NCBI RefSeq assembly: GCF_900114045.1
Contig: NZ_FORQ01000002.1
Coordinates: 248,001 to 312,000 of the forward strand
Direction: 5' to 3'
Origin: Kaistella treverensis
GTDB lineage: Bacteria; Bacteroidota; Bacteroidia; Flavobacteriales; Weeksellaceae
DNA length: 64,000 nt
Of this stretch, positions 18,823-26,904 are shown in pieces (within the stretch, counting starts at the first letter, position 1; the number at the start of each line of letters is the position of its first letter). A program made the translations under genes and the position numbers. The notes under the pieces were generated by a model. It was given only the letters and a program-made list of their open reading frames with translations, had not been told where the DNA came from and searched no databases.

Positions 18823-18846
18823 GCCATTAAAACGGCATTTTTTTGC
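18823..18846 (-). terminator. Hairpin with TTAAAA loop after the 18857-19396 gene
   Basis: GCC and GGC flank an ATTAAAAC loop, followed by T-runs on both sides. Probably terminates the leftward beta-barrel gene and is also a copy of the dispersed TAAAA-loop element. Confidence 0.5.
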
Positions 18847-18856
18847 CTTTTACTGA

Positions 18857-19396
18857 CTAGAAGCGATATCCAATTCCCAGCATCCCTTTGCCGGTAATCT
18901 TATCGAAATTCCCGCTCCCAAATCTTCTGGCGATTCCCGCACTTGCTTCAAACAGGATATTTTTGCGCGCAATCCATTTTCCGCCAAAACCAAAACCTAG
19001 ACCAAAAGTCGTATTATCTTCAATTTCAAACGAAGAATTTCCGTACGGATCCGAATAAAAATAAGTGTCGTAATTGCGGTCGTTTGACATGGTAATAGGC
19101 GCGAAACCCTCAATAAAAAATCCGGAGGCGTATTTTTTCCCAAAATACATCCGGTAATAAGGTGAAATTTGCGAGGTTACACCGTCAATGCTATCATCGC
19201 TGTTGAAAAGAAGAGCAACGTTAATACCTATTCCGGAGCTTTCATTAAGCAATCTTTCGTAAGAAACGTTCAACGCTGGACCTGCGATCAGCTCGATTGG
19301 GCTGATCATAATATCATTTTGTTTTTCTTCACCTTCCTGTGCGTGCAGCTGTAGAAAAGTGGCAAAAAATGCCGAAATAAGGAGAAATTTTTTCAT
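18857..19396 (-). CDS. Small outer-membrane beta-barrel protein
   Basis: A 179-residue protein with a signal peptide (about residues 1-19, ending LHAQ). Alternating hydrophobic and aromatic strands and a C-terminal GIGYRF ending in Phe indicate a small beta-barrel. The segments ELIAGPALNVSYERLL and SPYYRMYFGK resemble DUF3575-like proteins; the family assignment is tentative. No operon partner overlaps it; the next gene upstream is 63 bp away in the same direction. Confidence 0.75.
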   Translation of the reverse strand: MKKFLLISAFFATFLQLHAQEGEEKQNDIMISPIELIAGPALNVSYERLLNESSGIGINVALLFNSDDSIDGVTSQISPYYRMYFGKKYASGFFIEGFAPITMSNDRNYDTYFYSDPYGNSSFEIEDNTTFGLGFGFGGKWIARKNILFEASAGIARRFGSGNFDKITGKGMLGIGYRF

Positions 19397-19459
19397 AGGT
19401 TATTTTTACCAAATGTAATAATATATTTGGCACCGACTGTGTTTTTTTTAACAACGTGC

Positions 19460-20092
19460 TTAGTCAAAATTCATTGCTAAAGGCAGGCGGAAACGGTAGC
19501 GCACGGGAGTGGAATTAATGTACGCCGGCGTAAATTTATTCGGTAAAAGATAGAGTGCAATCTCGGCCTGGCGGTTAAAAGTAAAATTTTCACCGTCTGC
19601 TTTCACGCTGCTGATGCTGCCATCTTTTTCCACTACAAAAAGAATATTTGTACGAATGATTTTTTTATCGGCAAGCACAGCGTCGGTATAGAAAATGTTG
19701 GAAATCTGCTCGCGCATTTTGTCAAAACCTCCGGGATATTGAGCGTCTGTGGTGAGGTCGGACTTTCGTGCATTGTATTTTGTTCCCGGCTTGTTTTCTT
19801 CATTTGGAAAAATTTGCCCTAAATCTTCCCGAATTTTCACTTTTACCAAAGCATTGATGAGCGCGCTGTTCTGGATGCTGTCCATCTTTACCATAAACTC
19901 CTGAAAAACGTTTCGTACCAGCGCTTTCTGTTCGACGTCCGGTTCTTTATCAAAGCGCTTTTTAAACTCGGTGTTCAGCATGCTGCGCTGATAATCGTAA
20001 TAATTTATTACCTCTTTAAACTCGGAATTTTGCTGCCCGAAAATAAGGGACATTAAAATAATAAAGAAGAATTGTAAATATTTTTTAAGCAC
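19460..20092 (-). CDS. Secreted protein with TonB C-terminal-like domain
   Basis: A 210-residue protein with an N-terminal hydrophobic segment (about residues 4-20, ending FGQQ) that looks like a signal peptide. The last ~75 residues resemble the TonB C-terminal fold: TNILFVVEKDGSISSVKADG, then NRQAEIALYLL, then FTPAYINSTPVRYRFRLPL. It lacks the long proline-rich linker of true TonB, so it is probably a periplasmic stand-alone domain, function unknown. Confidence 0.7.
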   Translation of the reverse strand: MLKKYLQFFFIILMSLIFGQQNSEFKEVINYYDYQRSMLNTEFKKRFDKEPDVEQKALVRNVFQEFMVKMDSIQNSALINALVKVKIREDLGQIFPNEENKPGTKYNARKSDLTTDAQYPGGFDKMREQISNIFYTDAVLADKKIIRTNILFVVEKDGSISSVKADGENFTFNRQAEIALYLLPNKFTPAYINSTPVRYRFRLPLAMNFD

Positions 20093-20169
20093 AGCGGTAA
20101 ATAAGAAAGTAAAAATAATTAAAATAAACGAGAATAAATTCTAAAGCACAGGGTGAAATCACTATTAAA

Positions 20170-20205
20170 TAAAAGTCCCGCTCATTAGAACGGGACTTAT
20201 TATTA
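20170..20205 (-). terminator. Terminator of rplY
   Basis: Stem AAGTCCCG (20173-20180) with CGGGACTT (20191-20198), 23 bp after the rplY stop. Read leftward it is followed by TTTATTT. Confidence 0.8.
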
Positions 20206-20220
20206 TTTATTGAAGATTAA

Positions 20221-20865
20221 TTATTCTGCGCTTGTAGCTTCTGCAGCAGGAGCATCACCTTCAGCAGGAGTAGCTTCACCTTCTTCATCTTCATCTTCAG
20301 CAGCTGCACCACCTTTAAGAGCTGTTCTTGCCATTTTCACAGCTACAACTACGGCGTTATCAGGATGCATAAATGTAAATCCTTCTGCTTTTACATCACC
20401 AACATAAAGTTTGCTACCGATTTTCAATGGGGTAATATCCACCACGATTTCATCCGGCAAGTTAGCAGGAATCGCTTTAACTTTAAGTTTACGGAATGAC
20501 TGACGAAGTGCACCACCCGCAACAACACCTTTAGAACGACCTGTTAATTTCACAGGAACTTCCATAATCACCGGCTTGTCTTCTGACAACTGGTAAAAAT
20601 CTACGTGTAAAATTTTGTCTGTTAATGGGTGAAATTGAATGTCCTGAAGTACGGCAGGAATAGTTTTTCCGTCAACCTCAATAGATACCGTGTGTGCTTC
20701 AGGAGTATAAACCAAACCTTTGAATGCTCTTTCTTCTGCAGAAAAATTCAGGGTTTCTTCACCTCCGTAAACAACACAAGGAACTAATTCAGCATCACGT
20801 AAAGCTTTAGTAGACTTTTTGCCCACGCTTTCTCTTTTTGTACCTTGAATTGTAATTGATTTCAT
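20221..20865 (-). CDS. rplY: 50S ribosomal protein L25/general stress protein Ctc
   Basis: 5S rRNA-binding ribosomal protein. The 214-residue length is the long CTC form: N-terminal L25 domain ([22 protein letters not shown]), a C-terminal TL5-type beta domain (about residues 95-185), then an acidic alanine-rich tail (about 185-214). It lies 47 bp downstream of prs, an arrangement shared by many bacteria, and has its own -7 box. Confidence 0.96.
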   Translation of the reverse strand: MKSITIQGTKRESVGKKSTKALRDAELVPCVVYGGEETLNFSAEERAFKGLVYTPEAHTVSIEVDGKTIPAVLQDIQFHPLTDKILHVDFYQLSEDKPVIMEVPVKLTGRSKGVVAGGALRQSFRKLKVKAIPANLPDEIVVDITPLKIGSKLYVGDVKAEGFTFMHPDNAVVVAVKMARTALKGGAAAEDEDEEGEATPAEGDAPAAEATSAE

Positions 20866-20893
20866 TATAGTAAATTAATAAATTTTAAGGCTG

Positions 20894-20901
20894 CAAAGAT
20901 A
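20894..20901 (-). promoter_or_regulatory. -7 box upstream of rplY
   Basis: Leftward TATCTTTG matches TANNTTTG and lies 28 bp upstream of the rplY ATG, in the short prs-rplY gap. Confidence 0.5.
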
Positions 20902-20912
20902 TAAATTTAATA

Positions 20913-21851
20913 TTAAATAATGAATTTATCGCTGATGGATTTGTGCTGATGCACCATATTCATGACGTCAGCAAACAATTCTGCACATGAAAGCACTTTT
21001 ATCTTAGAACTTAATTCGGTTTTCACCGGAATGGTATCCGTAACGATAACTTCCGAAAGCTGAGAATTTTCAATATTTTCATACGCATTGCCGGAAAGAA
21101 CTGCGTGTGTTGCCATTGCACGAACGCTCAGCGCGCCGTTTGCCATGATAATTCCTGCAGCTTTACACAACGTACCTGCGGTGTCAATCATATCATCAAT
21201 AAGGACGACGTTTCTACCTGCAACATCACCAATAAGGAACATTTCATCAACGACGTTCGCTTTTTTACGCTCTTTATAAGCAATTACGACATCGGCTCCG
21301 AGGTGGCCGGCATAATTTTTAGCTCTTTTTGCGCCTCCCATATCTGGTGAAGCGATGGTAAGCGAGGGCAAATTCAGTTTTTGGATATAATCGATGAAGA
21401 TTGTGGAAGCATACAAATGATCGACTGGAATTTCGAAAAAGCCCTGAATCTGATCAGCATGTAAATCCATGGTCATGATTCGCGTTGCACCGGCGGCTGT
21501 AAGTAAGTTTGCCACCAGCTTTGCTCCGATTGGCGCTCTTGGCTGATCTTTTCGATCCTGGCGCGCTAATCCATAATATGGAAGAACCACCGTGATGCTT
21601 TTTGCTGAAGCACGTTTTGACGCATCGATCATCAGTAATAATTCAAGCAGATTATCTGCCGGCGGAAAGGTGGAACCAATTAAAAAAACCCGCGCACCAC
21701 GCACGGATTGGTCTAAAACAGGTTCGAATTCGCCGTCGCTGAACTCCTGAAAATTAATTTTTCCCATTTCCTGCCCATAAAAATGAGCGATTTTTTCTGC
21801 CAAAACCTTACTGGTGCGGGTAGAAAATAAATAACTTGCCTGGTCAGCCAT
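20913..21851 (-). CDS. prs: Ribose-phosphate pyrophosphokinase
   Basis: Makes PRPP from ribose 5-phosphate and ATP for nucleotide, histidine and tryptophan synthesis. The 312-residue protein has the ATP-loop segment LPYYGLARQDRKDQPRAPI (about residues 96-114), MDLHADQIQGFF (about 130), and the PRPP-binding loop NVVLIDDMIDTAGTLCKAA (about 217-235). A -7 box lies 22 nt upstream. Nothing unusual. Confidence 0.98.
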   Translation of the reverse strand: MADQASYLFSTRTSKVLAEKIAHFYGQEMGKINFQEFSDGEFEPVLDQSVRGARVFLIGSTFPPADNLLELLLMIDASKRASAKSITVVLPYYGLARQDRKDQPRAPIGAKLVANLLTAAGATRIMTMDLHADQIQGFFEIPVDHLYASTIFIDYIQKLNLPSLTIASPDMGGAKRAKNYAGHLGADVVIAYKERKKANVVDEMFLIGDVAGRNVVLIDDMIDTAGTLCKAAGIIMANGALSVRAMATHAVLSGNAYENIENSQLSEVIVTDTIPVKTELSSKIKVLSCAELFADVMNMVHQHKSISDKFII

Positions 21852-21872
21852 TTTTTCACTTTATTAGATGTG

Positions 21873-21880
21873 CAAATTTA
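21873..21880 (-). promoter_or_regulatory. -7 box of prs
   Basis: Leftward TAAATTTG matches TANNTTTG, 22 nt upstream of the prs ATG. Confidence 0.6.
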
Positions 21881-21884
21881 AAAA

Positions 21885-21920
21885 AAATAAAACCACCCGA
21901 AGAACTCAAGTGGTTTAATT
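21885..21920 (-). terminator. Terminator of the SGNH lipoprotein gene
   Basis: Stem AAACCAC (21890-21896) with GTGGTTT (21910-21916). Read leftward it runs into a TTATTTTTTTT tract, about 30 bp after the stop of the SGNH gene. Confidence 0.8.
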
Positions 21921-21946
21921 ATTTGGTTTAATTAGTCCCGATTTTT

Positions 21947-23497
21947 TTAAGGGAAAGTAACGCCGGAATAGCTGTTTACATTTACTTTTGGTAAAGTAGA
22001 TTTGTATTTATCATTAATAGCTTCGATAAATTCATTAGCTAAGATTGCGTATCCGCGTCCTGTTGGATGTACACCGTCCAGTGAGAATGAACCACCGGTT
22101 ACAAATGTTGAAGTATACTTCACGCCATCAAACTGGATACCGCCGGTTGCGTTAAGTTCACCCATTGTAGTATTAGCATCTACGAAAGCAAGCCCGTAAG
22201 TACCCGCTAAAGCAACAATTGATTTATTGTATGCTGTTACAGCTTTTGCCACTTTACCAACTTCAGTTGCTGTTAAAGAGTATTGATCGCCTACTGGGAA
22301 AGATGCTCCGTAAATAAACTGTGAAGTTGCTGTTGCAGGTGCATTTGTAAGTGCATCAAGACCTAAAACATTTGAAGCGGTAAGAAGAATCAATTCTCCT
22401 TTTTTCGCCTGTCTAGCCTGACCAAAAGCATTTCCTAAAAATGCTGCCTGTGTTGCCGGATATCCGTTTGCTGCTAAAACTGCGGTTAGCTGTGCTGATA
22501 AGTTCGGTAAAGAATTATCTACAATAATTACCGGATTATTTCCTGCTTTTACCATTGAAAAACGGTCTGGTGCACCTAAGTATGTAAGCGCTCCGATTAA
22601 TGGCTGATATAAGCCAGCGTTTAAAGCCTGTGCTTTTGCAGCGTCTAAAGGGACTGCATTATAAGGAACACGGTTGAAGTAAGGAATTTTTGTTACATCC
22701 GGAATGTTAGCAATTACGCCTTTTGTAGCTCCTACACTTTTCAAACCATCAAGCATGTTTTTGATTACACCCGCAACGAGAGTAGGATCAGAAATATCAT
22801 TAGACTTATAGGTTGCAGGGTTCATATTACCTGTTTGGTCAACTGCTGCAACAATTTTGTTATCTGATGTGGTATTTGTTCCGCCACTTGTTGCGTAAGA
22901 AAGAACATCGTTATTACCAATCCACAGCGAGAAGAACGTCGGTTTTTGCTCCATTGCATCACCAATGACGCTTGAGGTTGGTGTTTTGGCAAAACGCACG
23001 AAGTACGGATTTGCTGCTCCAACAGCTAAATTTGCTGCGCTACCGTAACCCGGTGCAACAAGGTGAAAAGATTTTGCTCCCGGAACTCCCATATTATTAT
23101 AAGGACCCGCGCTATAAATATTTGCTAAAGTTGTCGCGCCCGTTCCCGGTGCGATCGCCAAACCAAGTGTTGGAGTTAAAATTCTTTTGTTGGAAAATCC
23201 AACAGACGGAATACCACCTAAATTATCTGCCATCAAAGGTTGCTTGAAGACACCACCACCGGCTAAGGCCATCTGTTGAGCGATCATTGAAGGGAAAGAT
23301 TGAGTTTGTCCATCAATGTACAAAGCACCATCTTGGTAACCTGAAGTCAATGAATTACCAATTGCCACATATTTGCTGAAATCTGCGGTGCCGCTTGTTA
23401 CAGCAATATTTGCAACATCTGTTTCAAAATCTGTCTTACAACTCGCAGTGCTCAATAATGCTGCTACTGCCAGGGTTGAATATACTATTTTTTTCAT
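21947..23497 (-). CDS. SGNH/GDSL-family lipoprotein esterase
   Basis: Predicted surface or periplasmic lipid/ester hydrolase. Lipobox STASC places the lipidated Cys at residue 20. The SGNH blocks are visible: block I AIGNSLTSG with nucleophile Ser49, block III WIGNNDVLSYA, and block V DGVHPTGRGYAIL with the catalytic Asp and His. The 516-residue length is large for the family owing to inserts. It lies 12 bp downstream of a FadL-type porin gene, so hydrolysis of a lipid ester and uptake of the fatty acid are a plausible joint role (inference). Confidence 0.9.
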   Translation of the reverse strand: MKKIVYSTLAVAALLSTASCKTDFETDVANIAVTSGTADFSKYVAIGNSLTSGYQDGALYIDGQTQSFPSMIAQQMALAGGGVFKQPLMADNLGGIPSVGFSNKRILTPTLGLAIAPGTGATTLANIYSAGPYNNMGVPGAKSFHLVAPGYGSAANLAVGAANPYFVRFAKTPTSSVIGDAMEQKPTFFSLWIGNNDVLSYATSGGTNTTSDNKIVAAVDQTGNMNPATYKSNDISDPTLVAGVIKNMLDGLKSVGATKGVIANIPDVTKIPYFNRVPYNAVPLDAAKAQALNAGLYQPLIGALTYLGAPDRFSMVKAGNNPVIIVDNSLPNLSAQLTAVLAANGYPATQAAFLGNAFGQARQAKKGELILLTASNVLGLDALTNAPATATSQFIYGASFPVGDQYSLTATEVGKVAKAVTAYNKSIVALAGTYGLAFVDANTTMGELNATGGIQFDGVKYTSTFVTGGSFSLDGVHPTGRGYAILANEFIEAINDKYKSTLPKVNVNSYSGVTFP

Positions 23498-23509
23498 AAT
23501 TTATTAATC

Positions 23510-24748
23510 TTAAAATGCGTTATATGAAAGACCTAAACCAAAATAATAAGCTTTCGCTTTAGCCTGTCCGTAGAAGTTATTGTAATCGTTTTCAACCATT
23601 CTGGTTTTTGGGAAAGCAAGTCCACCTGCCAAATCAACTCCAAAACCTTTGAAAACATTAATTCCTAAACCTGCAGTAAATACATTAGAATCGAATGATG
23701 GCGTTTCTGCCTGGAAATTTTTGTCAGAGTATGGTGACTCGTCATAATAATATCCTGCGCGTGCAGCAAACATATCATTAATCTGGTATTGAGTTCCGAT
23801 TCTGTAGGTGCGTGTGCTTTTGAAGTTTTTCGGGCTTACCAAAATGGTTGCATCATTTGGCTGATTACCGATTGGTGCGTTTTCGAAATCTAAAGTAAGT
23901 TCGTTATAACGGTCCCAACCGCTGTAATTAAAGTCTCCGGAAACCAACCATTTCGGTGTAATTTTATAAGTAAGACCTACTGTATATTCATCAACCAAAG
24001 GTAAAGTTGCTTTAAATGAATCTGTACCGGCAGCATCAAGACCCAAGTTCGGATATAAAGCCTGAGAAATATTGAAACTTACGGTTCCGTTATCCGCTTT
24101 CATATCGATTGGGGAACGGTACGCGATGCTTACATCTAATTTTTCGGTTGGTTTAATATAGAATCCCACACCGAAACCACTTCCGGAAGCCTGGTCATCG
24201 GTAAGATTTAAACTTCCGCCCAACTGCGTTACCGCTTTGTCCCAGTTTACACTTCCTTTTGCGTAGATATAGCTACCACCAACAGATGCCCACGGTGATA
24301 ATTTAAAGGAAACCATCGGCTGGAAATAGAAAGCTTTCAGCTCCAGACGCTGTACGATCTCGCGACCCGCCCAGTCAGAAGGCCATTCAATAGTACTTCC
24401 GAATGGCGTAGAAAAGTTGAAACCAACTGATACATTATCTAAAACTCTATATGCAATTGCAGCATAAATAGGTGTTCCAAGCGGACTGTCTGTTTCATAA
24501 GACTGTAGCGTTGACATATTTTGGTAAGTCACTGTGGACTGTGCGCCAAAACCTCCAGCTGCAACACTTAATTTTGCCGGAATGAAAGACATTCCCGCAG
24601 GGTTGAAAAATGTTACACTCGCATCTTCTGTATGTGCACTGGTGTGAGCCATGGCCAACTGCTTTACACCCTGTAAAGAAACTCTAAAGCCTCCGGCATA
24701 GGAAAGAACGCCGGCCAACAATGCTGTTGTTACAACTATTTTTTTCAT
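23510..24748 (-). CDS. OmpP1/FadL/TodX-family outer-membrane transporter
   Basis: Predicted beta-barrel that lets long-chain fatty acids or other hydrophobic compounds cross the outer membrane. It has a signal peptide (about residues 1-18), the family's N-terminal plug segment TFFNPAGMSFIPAKLSVAAG (about residues 47-66), and a barrel ending in aromatic-rich FGLGLSYNAF. The 412-residue length is typical. It is first in a two-gene leftward unit with the SGNH lipoprotein and has its own -7 box. Confidence 0.92.
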   Translation of the reverse strand: MKKIVVTTALLAGVLSYAGGFRVSLQGVKQLAMAHTSAHTEDASVTFFNPAGMSFIPAKLSVAAGGFGAQSTVTYQNMSTLQSYETDSPLGTPIYAAIAYRVLDNVSVGFNFSTPFGSTIEWPSDWAGREIVQRLELKAFYFQPMVSFKLSPWASVGGSYIYAKGSVNWDKAVTQLGGSLNLTDDQASGSGFGVGFYIKPTEKLDVSIAYRSPIDMKADNGTVSFNISQALYPNLGLDAAGTDSFKATLPLVDEYTVGLTYKITPKWLVSGDFNYSGWDRYNELTLDFENAPIGNQPNDATILVSPKNFKSTRTYRIGTQYQINDMFAARAGYYYDESPYSDKNFQAETPSFDSNVFTAGLGINVFKGFGVDLAGGLAFPKTRMVENDYNNFYGQAKAKAYYFGLGLSYNAF

Positions 24749-24767
24749 AAAATCATTATTAATGTTC

Positions 24768-24775
24768 CAAATATA
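24768..24775 (-). promoter_or_regulatory. -7 box of the FadL/SGNH unit
   Basis: Leftward TATATTTG matches TANNTTTG, about 20 nt before the ATG. The 389-bp spacer up to 25137 holds no gene. It contains this box, the divergent ricT promoter, and degenerate CTTTTTAGC-type segments resembling the dispersed element (about 24905-24975). Confidence 0.55.
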
Positions 24776-25105
24776 AAATTATTTTTTAAACAATTGTTAA
24801 TTATTCTTAATTTATTTCAAACATATTTGGTTAAACGCCAGCCGTTTAAAAACTACCATTAGAAATTAGTAAAAATTTCCCTTTAGAACAGGCAATTTCT
24901 GCTTTTTAGCTAAAAATGCAAAAGCACTTGTTTAATTTAAATAAAACGCCTTTTTAGCACCGAATTTTTAAATTCAGTAATTATATGATTAGCATAATAA
25001 ACGGACAATATTTAAACATATCATAAATAATTAGCATTTTTAATGCATTTTGAAAAATAACCGATGGAAATGAATGCCCTTTAGCCGATACCAAAAAAAT
25101 TATAC

Positions 25106-25113
25106 TAAATTTG
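25106..25113 (+). promoter_or_regulatory. -7 box of the ricT-gldH-PBP1A operon
   Basis: TAAATTTG matches TANNTTTG. It overlaps an in-frame TTG at 25111, ruling out that codon and supporting the ATG at 25138. Confidence 0.65.
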
Positions 25114-25137
25114 CAGCTTATTACAAAAAATAAAAAT

Positions 25138-26439
25138 ATGAGTTGTGGATGCAAAACATCCGGCGATTCTTCCCATTCCTGCGGAACGAAGTCTGCAAAT
25201 GGGTGTGAAAGTGTAGATACGTGTGGCAATAGTTATAAATTAAGTGTTTTTGATTGGCTTTCGGATATTAACAATCCGTCGCAGTCACAAACTGATTTTG
25301 TGGAAGTTAGATTTAAAAACGATCATAAATTTTTCTATAAAAACGTAAATAAATTGCCGCTTCATATCGGAAGCATCGTCACAGTAGAATCCAGCCCGGG
25401 TCACGATATAGGTGTAGTAAGCCTTACAGGAGAACTGGTTAAAATTCAGATGAAGAAAAAATATGTCACTGAAGATAACCCACTGAAAATTTACCGTTTA
25501 GCCAACCAAAAAGATATTGAGGTTTGGCAGGAATACCGCGCGAAGGAAGAAAGCGTAAAAATACAGGCACGTAAAATTGCGTATGCTTTAAACCTGGATA
25601 TGAAAATTTCTGATGTTGAATATCAGGGCGATGGTGGTAAAGTTACGTTTTATTATACTGCAGAAAATCGCGTAGATTTTCGGCAGTTGATTAAAGAATA
25701 CGCGTCACTTTTCCGTACTAAAATTGATATGAAACAAATCGGTTTCCGTCAGGAAGCCGCAAAAATTGGCGGAATTGGCTCCTGCGGACGCGAACTTTGC
25801 TGTTCTACCTGGTTGACAGATTTCCGTTCGGTGAATACCAACGCCGCGCGTTATCAGCAATTGAGTATTAATCCGCAAAAATTAGCTGGCCAGTGCGGAA
25901 AATTAAAGTGCTGTTTAAATTACGAGCTCGACAGTTATTTGGATGCGCTCAGCGATTTTCCTTCTTCAAATTCTACCATTGATACCATTAAAGGAAAAGC
26001 GTTCTGTATTAAAATCGATGTGTTCAAAAAAAGAATGTGGTTTGCATATGTAGATCATTCCATGGCTTGGTACGATCTTGACGTACAGGAAGTTAAAAAA
26101 TTGCTCTCTCAGAATAAGAAAGGTGAAAAAGCGCCGCCACTGGAAGAATTAAAAACCAACGATATTCCGGTAAAATCTGTAGATTTAATTCAGGAAAACA
26201 ATGTGGACCGTTTCGAACGACGAGACAGAAATTCTGGAAAAAACCAGAAAAGAAGGCCGAATAACCAAAACCAAAATCAGCCTCGCGGAAACCGAAAACC
26301 AGCTGAAAACCAAAATCAAACGGAAAAGAGAAATCAGCCGCGCCGCGAAAAGCAACCAACCGAAAATGCGAAACCTGCTCAACCGCAGGCTAAAAAATTT
26401 AAAAAGAAGACTCCGCCCAAACGTGATGAAAATACATAA
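25138..26439 (+). CDS. ricT: PSP1-domain protein, RicT/YaaT-like
   Basis: Member of the PSP1 family, whose Bacillus member RicT is part of an iron-sulfur complex affecting RNA processing. The N-terminus is cysteine-rich (MSCGCKTSGDSSHSCG and further Cys to about residue 35). The PSP1 core carries GIGSCGRELCCSTWL (about 216-230) and LAGQCGKLKCCLNYE (about 252-266), cysteine pairs suited to a metal cluster. The last ~75 residues are basic and N/Q/P-rich, likely disordered and possibly RNA-binding. No RicA or RicF homologue is nearby. The start at 25138 gives 433 residues, and the 3' end overlaps gldH by 14 bp. Confidence 0.88.
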   Translation: MSCGCKTSGDSSHSCGTKSANGCESVDTCGNSYKLSVFDWLSDINNPSQSQTDFVEVRFKNDHKFFYKNVNKLPLHIGSIVTVESSPGHDIGVVSLTGELVKIQMKKKYVTEDNPLKIYRLANQKDIEVWQEYRAKEESVKIQARKIAYALNLDMKISDVEYQGDGGKVTFYYTAENRVDFRQLIKEYASLFRTKIDMKQIGFRQEAAKIGGIGSCGRELCCSTWLTDFRSVNTNAARYQQLSINPQKLAGQCGKLKCCLNYELDSYLDALSDFPSSNSTIDTIKGKAFCIKIDVFKKRMWFAYVDHSMAWYDLDVQEVKKLLSQNKKGEKAPPLEELKTNDIPVKSVDLIQENNVDRFERRDRNSGKNQKRRPNNQNQNQPRGNRKPAENQNQTEKRNQPRREKQPTENAKPAQPQAKKFKKKTPPKRDENT

Positions 26440-26896
26440 CATTTTGAGCCTTTTTTTCGTTATTGCAATTTTGCTAAGTTGTGGTGATAATTCAGAATAT
26501 GTGGAACTCAAAGGTCTTAACGGCACTTGGGATAAAAATGCTGAACAGAAGTTTAACTTTAATATTACCGATAATCAAGAGCCCAGAAATATTATATTTG
26601 TGGTAAGAAATAATAATGATTATCCGTACAGCAATATCCGCTTAATCGTTGATTTTCTGAACAATAAAACCAAAACCAAAAGCACTGATACGCTGAATTA
26701 TATTTTAGCGGAACCAAACGGCACCTGGTTAGGTAAAGGCTTTGGAGATACCAAAGAAATCCTTTTTCAGTATAAAGTAAATTATAAATTCCCGAATGTG
26801 GGTGATTATTCTATCGGCATCAAACAGGCGATGCGTCAGGAAAAATTGCCGGGTATAGAAGATATTGGCGTTAAAATTAATACAGCGAAACCGTAA
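26426..26896 (+). CDS. gldH: Gliding motility lipoprotein GldH
   Basis: Lipoprotein of the Bacteroidota gliding machinery. The start at ATG 26426 gives a lipoprotein signal with lipobox AILLSC (Cys19) and a 156-residue product of GldH size; the frame stays open upstream to 26201, but that part lies antiparallel in meaning to the ricT tail and carries no signal peptide. GldH-typical segments are NIIFVVRNNNDYPYSNIRL and GTWLGKGFGDTKE. The gene sits between ricT and a class A PBP gene, an order I recall from other gliding Bacteroidota. Presence of the gene does not prove motility. Confidence 0.88.
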   Translation: MKIHNILSLFFVIAILLSCGDNSEYVELKGLNGTWDKNAEQKFNFNITDNQEPRNIIFVVRNNNDYPYSNIRLIVDFLNNKTKTKSTDTLNYILAEPNGTWLGKGFGDTKEILFQYKVNYKFPNVGDYSIGIKQAMRQEKLPGIEDIGVKINTAKP

Positions 26897-26904
26897 AAGT
26901 ATTT

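Noticed and set aside
26201-26425. Upstream extension of gldH
   Set aside because: It overlaps the ricT tail in another frame, is extremely basic and would hide the lipoprotein signal that begins at ATG 26426.
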